In this document: piece by piece, positions 7,101 to 12,448 of the stretch | How the letters are laid out: every line of letters starts with the position of its first letter | How positions within the stretch are numbered: position 1 is the stretch's first letter | Source: Deltaproteobacteria bacterium | Lineage (GTDB): Bacteria; Myxococcota; Myxococcia; SLRQ01 | Assembly (NCBI GenBank): GCA_007128675.1 | Contig: SKWY01000442.1 | Coordinates: 1 to 12,448 of the forward strand | Direction of reading: 5' to 3' | Length of the DNA: 12,448 nucleotides | Notes under the pieces: generated by a model | Databases searched by the model: none | What the model was told of the DNA's origin: nothing | What the model saw: the letters and a program-made list of their open reading frames with translations, nothing else | Translations under genes and position numbers: made by a program

Positions 7101-7422
7101 TGTTGTCACCGGGCCGAGTACGGTCATTGATGCGCTTGCTGCAGGGAAGAACGTGGCCGTGATGATTGATCGATATCTTCGGGGCAGTGCTTTGAGAATA
7201 CTGCCCAAGGTCATGCTGCCCACGACATATGTAGCTCCAGTGGACATCGATTTGGACGAGAGTGGAGCGGAGGGACCGGAACGTGTACGTGCACCACATT
7301 TGGTGGTTGCAAAGCGGAAGGGAACCTTCACGGAGGTAGAGCAGTGCATTACGGAGCAGGCCGCGGTTTGCGAGGCTCGCCGCTGCTTGCGGTGCGACCT
7401 TGGCTTCACGCAGCCCGACTGA
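4144..7422 (+). CDS. hydB: HydB-like NADH diaphorase (NuoF) fused to a GltD/NfnB-like FAD-NAD(P) oxidoreductase, 1092 aa
   Basis: Three modules in order. Residues 58-140 form a thioredoxin-like [2Fe-2S] domain (C68, C99, C103). Residues 178-600 are NuoF: FMN loop GRGGGGFPTGRKW (228-240), YLICNADEGDPG (251-262), CGEETAL (345-351) and [4Fe-4S] ligands C516, C519, C522 and C571. Residues 601-1092 resemble GltD/NfnB: cysteines at 601, 606, 614, 618, 653, 657, 661 and 665; FAD site VGAGPSG (710-716); second dinucleotide site IGGGNSAIDAAR (841-852) with YRRTRREMPA (867-876); and AGGDVVTGP (983-991). Ordinary HydB ends in a ferredoxin domain instead. It should oxidise or reduce NAD(H) at FMN, and the extra module may handle NADP(H) or provide a second flavin; that is inference. 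An AGGGA ribosome site precedes the ATG at 4144; a GTG at 4201 is an alternative start. C1068, C1076, C1081 and C1084 form a further C-terminal cysteine cluster. Confidence 0.92.
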   Translation: MTKTTPSEVTEGCWPGARPVNDDLTRWLPRGPLAIERETQSPSIPSVLSGLRREQVEKPVIFLGTGTCGLGAGAGKTLAAVRQHVESNAIDADIVEVGCIGVCSEEPILDVQVPGRARISFGGVSEEKTATLLSSALAGSLDGVPGEMILGQHSHGDAVPWEGVPLLDEHPFFAPQRRVVLSTSGIIDPANIDEYIAWGGYSALARTLRESTPSEVCDLVEKSGLRGRGGGGFPTGRKWKFALQAEADQKYLICNADEGDPGAFMDRAVGESDPHRLLEGMVIAAYAIGATKAYIYIRAEYPLAIERLKVAIADAKEYGLLGQNILDSGFDVDIVIKMGAGAFVCGEETALIHSIEGKRGMPRPRPPFPAARGVFGKPTIINNVETLANLPLILDRGAEWFAGLGTKTSKGTKVFALSGMVRRTGLVEVPMGTTLRDVVFEIGGGMAGNKPCKAVQIGGPSGGCVPEAHLDLPTDYEALKEFGTIMGSGGLVVVDEGTCMVDFAKFFMEFIQSESCGKCIPCREGTGRMLEILKALCRPRKGEKELDALLRLQGIMNLQKLGETIKDTSLCGLGQTAPNPVLSTLQWFRDEYEAHVYERSCPAGACKELVGVPCQTACPVGTEAWRYVAHISRGEYNEAYQAIRSANPLPSTCARVCHHPCESICRAGATGGDPIAVRTLKRFVVEQVDPSTFAPVVLPAGPKAKKVAVVGAGPSGLAAANSLSLLGHRVTVFEKENRPGGMLVGAIPAYRLPRDLLAKEIDALLNENIEVKYGCMLGKDITIDGFMKDGFDAVYVATGSHKSKRLGLDGDTADGVISGIEFLNAFNLREKQLASGRVGIIGGGNSAIDAARVAIRQKDVEKVTVFYRRTRREMPAYAEEIEAGLEEGVVIEELVAPLSLSIEKGKLSKVRFQRNKLGAPDSSGRRRPVPIDGSEYDVELDTLIVAISEEPDQMGIDGLRRTRWGTIEINPESYLTDIPGVFAGGDVVTGPSTVIDALAAGKNVAVMIDRYLRGSALRILPKVMLPTTYVAPVDIDLDESGAEGPERVRAPHLVVAKRKGTFTEVEQCITEQAAVCEARRCLRCDLGFTQPD

Positions 7423-7437
7423 TTTTCGGGAGAAGAC

Positions 7438-9243
7438 ATGGTCTGCGTCTGCCTCCGGCGGGAGGATGCGGAGACGGCGTGGAACGAGCTGGATACGGGA
7501 ATTACGGAGACACCGAAGATGATAGGTATCGAAGCTGACGGAAGAGCGATTGAGGCAAAGGCCGGGGAGACGATCCTGACGGCGCTGCGTCGAGAAGGCA
7601 TCCATGTTCCGACTCTTTGTCATATGGAGGGGCTAGAGCCCAGCGGAGCTTGCCGGCTCTGCGTGGTCGAGATCGAGGGAGCCGGCGGTATGGTCCCGGC
7701 TTGCTCTTACCCGGTTGCTGACGGGATGAAGCTCAAGACTTGCTCCACACGGGTGCTCGAAGCCCGGAAGACAATAGTCGAGCTTCTTCTGAGCAATCAT
7801 CCCGACGACTGCTTGTACTGCGTTCGTAGTGGCAAGTGCGATTTGCAGAACCTGGCCGTGGACCTGGGGGTCAGGCAGAGGCGTTACCAGCAGCCTCGGG
7901 CGATCCGGCAAGAGATGGATGTTTCCAGTCCCTCCATCGTGCGTGATCCCTCGAAGTGTATCCTTTGTGGCAGGTGCGTCAGGGTGTGCGAGGAGGTGCA
8001 GAGCGTATCGGCAATCGATTTCGTAGGCAGGGGATCTAGAGCCCAGATTGGGCCGGCCTTCGGCGGAGGATTGAATCTATCGAGCTGCATCAACTGTGGA
8101 CAATGTATAGTAGTTTGTCCGACCGGCGCGCTGGCGGAGAAGTCCAACGTCCAAGATGTGCTGGCCGCGCTCGCCGATCCCGAAAAGACCGTCGTTGTTC
8201 AACATGCTCCCGCCGTCTCGGTATCTCTCGCCGAGGAAGCCGGCCTGAAGCCTGGGTCGGATATTGATGGCAGGATGGTGGCCGCCCTTCGCAGAGTCGG
8301 CTTCGATTGGGTCTTCGATACTTCGTTCACCGCCGATCTGACCATCATGGAGGAGGGTAGCGAGCTTGTCGAACGTGTGAAGACCGGCGGCGTTTTGCCC
8401 ATGCTTACGAGCTGCTCGCCCGGCTGGATCAAGTTCGTCGAGAGCTTCTACCCGGACTTCATGCCCAATGTCTCTACCTGCAAGAGCCCGCAGCAGATGA
8501 TGGGAGCGCTCATCAAGAGCTTTTTTGCCGAAAGAGAAAAACTGGACCCCAAGAATATCGTCAGCGTCTCGATCATGCCGTGTACGGCCAAGAAGTTCGA
8601 GTGCTCTCGACCGGAAATGTCCAACAACTATACGCCCGACGTGGACTACGTACTTACGACGCGCGAGCTTGGGCAGCTGATAAGAATGTTTGGTCTCGAC
8701 CTATCGGGGCTGGAACCCGAGGCCGCGGATTCTCCATTCGGAGAGCGTTCATCGGCAGGGAAGATCTTTGGAGCCTCGGGAGGGGTGATGGAGGCCGCGG
8801 TACGCTCGGCCCACTTCCTTTTGACCGGAAAAGAGCTGGAAGAGCTTCGAATCCAGCCGCTGCGAGGGTTGAACGGAGTGAAGGAGCTTCGAGCGAACAT
8901 AGGTGGAGTCGAGATTGGAGCCGCGGTCGTCAGTGGTCTAGGTAATGCTCGCAACCTGCTCGATCAGGTGCGAGCTGGTCGTGATGATCTGCATTTCATT
9001 GAGGTCATGACCTGCCCTGGCGGATGCATTGCCGGCGGCGGCCAGCCGATTGGTGCCGATTCCGACGCCGCGCGCCTGCGAATGAAATCTCTTTACAATA
9101 TCGACCAAGAGGCCCAACTTCGTGTTAGCCACAAGAATCCCTGGGTTATTCGATTGTACGAGGAGTACCTAGGAAAGCCTCTTGGAGAGAAGAGCCACAA
9201 GCTTCTTCATACGAAGTACTGCGAGCGAGACGTACCGGTGTAG
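7438..9243 (+). CDS. hydA: Catalytic [FeFe] hydrogenase subunit HydA
   Basis: Numbered from the ATG at 7438 (601 aa), the domains are: a [2Fe-2S] domain (C61, C72, C75, C89); a His-ligated [4Fe-4S] site (H121, C125, C128, C134); two ferredoxin clusters (C174, C177, C180, C184 and C217, C220, C223, C227); and the H-cluster domain with C326 in TSCSPGW, C382 in MPCTAKK, and C526 and C530 in TCPGGC. All catalytic ligands are intact, so it should make or oxidise H2 in the cytoplasm with the HydB and HydC subunits. The residue after C326 is serine, where well-studied enzymes such as CpI have a proton-relay cysteine. Two starts are possible: 7438 (GGGAG five bases upstream, 15 bp after hydB) or 7519 (GGAG nine bases upstream), which matches the usual family N-terminus. 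The gene ends with tandem TAG-TAA stops. Maturation genes are not in the window. Confidence 0.96.
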   Translation: MVCVCLRREDAETAWNELDTGITETPKMIGIEADGRAIEAKAGETILTALRREGIHVPTLCHMEGLEPSGACRLCVVEIEGAGGMVPACSYPVADGMKLKTCSTRVLEARKTIVELLLSNHPDDCLYCVRSGKCDLQNLAVDLGVRQRRYQQPRAIRQEMDVSSPSIVRDPSKCILCGRCVRVCEEVQSVSAIDFVGRGSRAQIGPAFGGGLNLSSCINCGQCIVVCPTGALAEKSNVQDVLAALADPEKTVVVQHAPAVSVSLAEEAGLKPGSDIDGRMVAALRRVGFDWVFDTSFTADLTIMEEGSELVERVKTGGVLPMLTSCSPGWIKFVESFYPDFMPNVSTCKSPQQMMGALIKSFFAEREKLDPKNIVSVSIMPCTAKKFECSRPEMSNNYTPDVDYVLTTRELGQLIRMFGLDLSGLEPEAADSPFGERSSAGKIFGASGGVMEAAVRSAHFLLTGKELEELRIQPLRGLNGVKELRANIGGVEIGAAVVSGLGNARNLLDQVRAGRDDLHFIEVMTCPGGCIAGGGQPIGADSDAARLRMKSLYNIDQEAQLRVSHKNPWVIRLYEEYLGKPLGEKSHKLLHTKYCERDVPV

Positions 9244-9246
9244 TAA

Positions 9247-9309
9247 ATGGAACTTCGTGATATGTCGCGGCGTCTTGCTTTGAAGGCGGATCCGCGTTTG
9301 GCTTTCTGA
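9247..9309 (+). CDS. Possible 20-residue peptide after hydA
   Basis: An ATG at 9247, three bases after the hydA stop, opens 20 codons ending in TGA at 9307-9309 (MELRDMSRRLALKADPRLAF). There is no clear ribosome binding site and no recognised family. It lies in the 91-bp gap before the response regulator gene. A chance frame is the most likely explanation. Confidence 0.12.
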   Translation: MELRDMSRRLALKADPRLAF

Positions 9310-9334
9310 ATCAGGAAGACAAGGCGAGAGGGCA

Positions 9335-9766
9335 ATGGAAACCAAGAAGAAGATTCTGATAGTCGACGATGATGAGGATGTGATCGAGCAGCTCTCCATT
9401 ATTCTAGAAGGAGCGGGCTACGAGGTGCATGCCGCTGGAGGCCAGGCGGAGGGAGAGGAACTCCTTCTTTCCGTGAGGCCTGACCTGGCAATCTTGGATC
9501 TCATGATGGAGGAGATGGATTCGGGCTTCGTGCTCTCCCATTACGTAAGAAAGCTATACCCTGATGTTCCGATCGTTCTCTTGACAGCTGTTACCGCGGC
9601 CACAGGCCTCTCTTTCGCCAGTACTTCGCCGGATGCGAAAGAATGGGCGAAGGTGGACCAGATCATGGATAAACCCGTTCGCTCGGAACAGATTAGGACT
9701 CTCGTCGAGCGTCTTCTTTCCGAGCGCCGAAAAGAGCCAGCGACCTCGGAGGGTGGCTCGAAGTAG
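9335..9766 (+). CDS. Stand-alone receiver (CheY-like response regulator) of the hydrogenase sensory system
   Basis: A 143-residue single receiver domain. It has the acidic pocket D11, D12 and D13 (DDDED), the phospho-acceptor D55 (LAILDLMMEE), T84 and the conserved K113 (MDKPV). Between T84 and K113 there is a longer than usual stretch (roughly VTAATGLSFASTSPDAKEW), so the alpha4-beta5 face used for partner contacts is modified. No DNA-binding or enzymatic output domain follows, and the C-terminus is a short polar tail. Nine bases later comes the iron-sulfur histidine kinase, whose ribosome site overlaps the end of this gene, so it is probably phosphorylated by that kinase and acts by protein contact or in a relay. 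The start ATG follows GAGAGGG at a short distance. A 91-bp gap separates it from hydA with no clear promoter. Confidence 0.9.
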   Translation: METKKKILIVDDDEDVIEQLSIILEGAGYEVHAAGGQAEGEELLLSVRPDLAILDLMMEEMDSGFVLSHYVRKLYPDVPIVLLTAVTAATGLSFASTSPDAKEWAKVDQIMDKPVRSEQIRTLVERLLSERRKEPATSEGGSK

Positions 9767-9774
9767 AGGATGAG

Positions 9775-11787
9775 ATGTCTGCTCCCCAGCTAATCAAGAC
9801 AATTAGGGAGCGCTGTCGAGTCTGCTATACTTGTGTTCGGGAGTGCCCGGCCAAGGCAATACGAATCGCGGAGGGCCAGGCCGAGGTCATCTCCGGCCGC
9901 TGTATTGGATGCGGCAATTGCCTTTGCGTTTGCAGTCAGGGAGCCAAGAGTGTGCTCGACTGCAAGGAAGGCGCGAAGGCCGTGCTTGGCGGCAAGAGGC
10001 CGGTGGCGGCCTTGCTTGCTCCTAGTTTTCCGGTCGAGTTCACGGAATACAAGTGGCAAGAACTCGTGGGTATGATCCGGGGTCTTGGATTCGCCAGCGT
10101 ACACGAGGTGGGGTTTGGTGCCGATCTCGTGGCACTGCATTATCGCCGGTTGCTGAACAAGGAGGATGGAAGACGATACATAGCCACCAGCTGTCCCTCG
10201 GTGGTGGGCTATGTCGAACGCTATCATCCCGAGCTCATCGACTGCCTCGCTCCGATCGTTTCTCCAATGGTGGCGATGGCAAGGGTGTTGCGTCGTTTGA
10301 ATGGTGATAAGCAGCGTTTCGTCTTCATTGGCCCCTGCGTGGCCAAGAAGGGCGAGGCGGTCGACAGATCTATCGAGGGGGAGATTGACGCGGTTCTGAC
10401 CTTTGGAGAGCTTCGAGATCTCTTCGATGAAGCTGGGATAAGACCCGAATCGGTGCCCACTATGGAACTCGATGGCCCTATGGCCGGACGTGGTGCGCTT
10501 TTTCCGATCAGCCGAGGATTGTTTCAGGCTGCGGATATTCGTGAAGATCTTTCCGATAATCTCGTTGTCGCGGCAGACGGCCGAACGGACTTTCTCGAGG
10601 CAATGAAGGAGTTCAGCTCCGGAGACCTTCAGGTGAGGCTACTGGAGGTCTTGGCTTGCAAAGGCTGTATTTCTGGTCCTGGAGTGCGACGCGACGAGCC
10701 TCTTTTCAGTCGGCGAAGGAGAGTCAGCGACTTCGTGCGGAACCGGGAGGAGGTTTTCGATCGTGAGGCTTGGTCCAGACAGCTCCGTCAGCTCTCCGAT
10801 CTGGATTTGAGTCGCGGCTACACATCTCGTGACGTTCGCACACAAACGCCGCGACGGGACGAGATACGAGGGATCCTGGCGCGAATGGGCAAGGCGACCG
10901 ACGAGGACGAACTCAATTGTGGTGCTTGCGGATACGAGACTTGTCGGGAGCATGCGGTGGCCATCTATGAGGGACTTGCCGAGACCGAAATGTGCCTTCC
11001 GTACACGATTGACAGATTGCATGTCGCTGTTGACAACCTGGCCGAGTCCAATCGACGTCTGGCTACTACCAGGGAAGCCTTGGCGCACTCCGAGAAGTTG
11101 GCCAGCATGGGGCAGCTGGCGGCTGGAATTGCCCATGAGGTCAACAATCCTCTTGGAGTAGTCCTGATGTACGCTCATCTCATGCACGACGAGCATTCCG
11201 ACGACCCTCGTATTCGAGAGGATCTGGAGACGATCACGCGAGAGGCGGATCGTTGCAAGAAGATTGTTGCAGGCTTGCTCGACTTCGCCAGACAGACGAA
11301 GGTGCTGCGTCAGGGGACCGATATTCGCTCCATCGTGGAACGTACTCGTCGAGCCTTACCCCCGCCGATGGGTGTAGAGGTTCTTGTCGAGCATGAAGTC
11401 GAAGATGCCTTCGTCGAGGTGGACGGAGATCAGATTGCACAGGTTCTGACGAACCTCATAAGCAATGCCTATGGCGCCATGAGTAAGGGAGGTGCGGTCA
11501 CGATTCGAACCGAGGGAGACGAGCATGAGATGCAAATCAGCGTGTCCGACACCGGAGTGGGGATACCCAAGGAGAACACAGCCAAGGTCTTCGAACCCTT
11601 CTTCACGACAAAGCAGATTGGCAAGGGCACGGGGCTCGGTCTCGCCGTTACTTATGGAATCGTGAAGATGCACAACGGGGATATTCGGATTCACTCCAAC
11701 GCAGAGCCGGCACTCGGACCGACCGGCACCGAAGTGGTGGTTACATTGCCCAGACGTGCGCCCGAAGGCGCGGGAGGAGGCCCATGA
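9775..11787 (+). CDS. Histidine kinase with ferredoxin and degenerate [FeFe] hydrogenase sensor domains
   Basis: The 670 residues divide into: two [4Fe-4S] ferredoxin motifs (C14, C17, C20, C24 and C43, C46, C49, C53); a hydrogenase large-subunit-like domain (about 75-330) with C140 in TSCPS, C188 in GPCVAKK, and C295 and C298 in ACKGC; a four-cysteine [4Fe-4S] motif (C382, C385, C390, C407); a helical linker; a dimerisation and phospho-acceptor helix with H454 (AAGIAHEVNNPLG); and a HATPase with N-box near 560-568, DTGVGIPKE, FEPFFTTK and GTGLGLAV. No membrane segment is visible, so it is cytoplasmic. It resembles sensory group C [FeFe] hydrogenases linked to kinases. The last pair of cluster ligands is C-x2-C rather than the catalytic C-x3-C, and the catalytic relay residues are gone, so sensing rather than turnover is likely. 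The signal (H2, redox state or CO) is unproven. The stop overlaps the next ATG (ATGA). Confidence 0.92.
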   Translation: MSAPQLIKTIRERCRVCYTCVRECPAKAIRIAEGQAEVISGRCIGCGNCLCVCSQGAKSVLDCKEGAKAVLGGKRPVAALLAPSFPVEFTEYKWQELVGMIRGLGFASVHEVGFGADLVALHYRRLLNKEDGRRYIATSCPSVVGYVERYHPELIDCLAPIVSPMVAMARVLRRLNGDKQRFVFIGPCVAKKGEAVDRSIEGEIDAVLTFGELRDLFDEAGIRPESVPTMELDGPMAGRGALFPISRGLFQAADIREDLSDNLVVAADGRTDFLEAMKEFSSGDLQVRLLEVLACKGCISGPGVRRDEPLFSRRRRVSDFVRNREEVFDREAWSRQLRQLSDLDLSRGYTSRDVRTQTPRRDEIRGILARMGKATDEDELNCGACGYETCREHAVAIYEGLAETEMCLPYTIDRLHVAVDNLAESNRRLATTREALAHSEKLASMGQLAAGIAHEVNNPLGVVLMYAHLMHDEHSDDPRIREDLETITREADRCKKIVAGLLDFARQTKVLRQGTDIRSIVERTRRALPPPMGVEVLVEHEVEDAFVEVDGDQIAQVLTNLISNAYGAMSKGGAVTIRTEGDEHEMQISVSDTGVGIPKENTAKVFEPFFTTKQIGKGTGLGLAVTYGIVKMHNGDIRIHSNAEPALGPTGTEVVVTLPRRAPEGAGGGP

Positions 11788-12448
11788 ACGACGAAGCACT
11801 GAAGCTGATGATCGTCGACGATGAGCCGGGGATGCTGGCGGGTGCAAGTCGAGCTCTTCGTGATTTCACCGTTGATCTCGCCGACGAGGTCGTGGGAAAG
11901 GTGCGCTTCGAGATTGTCTGTGTCGGTGACGGGGAGACGGCTCTTCGCAATATCGATGATGACCCGCCGGATATAGTGCTTCTCGACTACAAGCTGCCCG
12001 GCGTAAGCGGCATGGATGTTCTGCGTGACCTGGCGGAACGCCAACCCGACATCTTGCCCATCATGATCACCGCGTATGCGACGCTAGAGACGGCGGTCAT
12101 GGCGACGAAGAGGGGAGCGTACGACTTTCTTGCAAAGCCCTTTACGCCAGCCGAGCTGAAGAATGTGGTGGAGAAGGCTGCTCGTCACATTGTTCTGGCT
12201 CGCAGAGCAAGACAGCTAGCAGAAGAAAGGCGCAGGGTTCGATTCGAGTTCATTTCAGTTCTTGCTCACGAGCTGAAGTCACCCCTGAACGCGGTGGAGG
12301 GTTATTTGCAGGGAATACGCGAGCGAGTAGCCGGCGAGGAGCTGGGTTCTTATGACAAGCCGATAGAGCGGAGCCTGCTTCGTGTCGAGGGGATGAGAAA
12401 ACTCATATACGACCTGCTCGATTTGACTCGTATCGAGAGCGGAGAAAA
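11784..12448 (+). CDS. Receiver-histidine kinase hybrid, N-terminal part (cut by window edge)
   Basis: The frame is open from an ATG at 11784 to the right edge, giving 221 residues. A receiver domain spans about 1-130: acidic pocket D12-D13-E14, phospho-acceptor D68 (VLLDYKLPGVSG), T96 (MITAYAT) and K118 (FLAKPF). A short helical linker leads to a HisKA helix with H162 in VLAHELKSPLNA, and the residues near the edge (LIYDLLDLTRIESGE) continue the HisKA motif; the HATPase domain should lie beyond the window. GGGAGGAGG lies just before the start, and the ATG overlaps the previous kinase's stop, so the two are translationally coupled. A receiver placed before a kinase domain suggests an intermediate step in a phosphorelay: the upstream kinase could phosphorylate D68 and change this kinase's activity. 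That wiring is inference. Confidence 0.9.
   Translation, partial: MNDEALKLMIVDDEPGMLAGASRALRDFTVDLADEVVGKVRFEIVCVGDGETALRNIDDDPPDIVLLDYKLPGVSGMDVLRDLAERQPDILPIMITAYATLETAVMATKRGAYDFLAKPFTPAELKNVVEKAARHIVLARRARQLAEERRRVRFEFISVLAHELKSPLNAVEGYLQGIRERVAGEELGSYDKPIERSLLRVEGMRKLIYDLLDLTRIESGE

Noticed and set aside
6910..7623. 237-residue minus-strand frame opposite the HydB fusion and HydA
   Set aside because: It runs antisense to two strongly supported genes, shows no domain, and is explained by codon bias of the plus strand.
9286..9295. 10-bp palindrome GCGGATCCGC between hydA and the response regulator
   Set aside because: Perfect but short, with no loop or T-run, so it is not a terminator and there is no evidence it is an operator.
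11356..11847. 163-residue minus-strand frame opposite the kinase C-terminus
   Set aside because: Antisense to the conserved HATPase domain, with no family resemblance.
1..12448. CRISPR arrays, insertion sequences, prophage or attachment sites
   Set aside because: No spaced direct-repeat array, transposase or integrase reading frame, or terminal inverted repeats were seen.

Overview
The window reads as a redox and hydrogen-metabolism island from an anaerobic, moderately GC-rich bacterium. Hydrogenase maturation genes (hydE, hydF, hydG) and any phylogenetic marker are absent, so the lineage cannot be fixed. The combination of HdrABC, a multi-subunit [FeFe] hydrogenase, a Rex repressor and an iron-sulfur histidine kinase fits a fermentative, syntrophic or acetogenic anaerobe, possibly uncultured. 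That placement is inference.

Left block (1-2328, minus strand): a tightly coupled hdrC-hdrB-hdrA operon for a heterodisulfide-reductase-like complex. Both junctions are ATGA overlaps, and hdrA runs off the left edge. Middle (2329-2888): an intergenic region of about 560 bp between the divergent operons. It holds a candidate hdr promoter with a 9-G run next to its -10, a 13-bp dyad, a 16-bp imperfect stem-loop, a possible three-way-junction fold, and a good sigma70-type promoter for rex with a near-consensus Rex operator over the expected transcription start.

Right block (2889-12448, plus strand): rex; a NuoE/HydC-type [2Fe-2S] subunit; a 1092-residue fusion of a thioredoxin-like [2Fe-2S] domain, a NuoF/HydB diaphorase and a GltD/NfnB-like FAD and NAD(P) module; the catalytic [FeFe] hydrogenase HydA with all H-cluster ligands; a stand-alone receiver; a histidine kinase fused to ferredoxin and a degenerate hydrogenase (H-cluster-like) domain; and a receiver-histidine kinase cut by the right edge.

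Working model (inference): rex, hydC, the hydB fusion and hydA encode an electron-bifurcating hydrogenase linking H2, ferredoxin and NAD(P)H, repressed by Rex when NADH/NAD+ is low. The kinase with the hydrogenase-derived sensor and its two receiver proteins form an H2- or redox-sensing relay. HdrABC, on the other side of the shared intergenic region, could draw on the same ferredoxin and NADH pools. The most unusual items are the NuoF-GltD fusion partnered with HydA, the degenerate-hydrogenase sensor kinase in a relay without a visible DNA-binding output, and the structured intergenic DNA.
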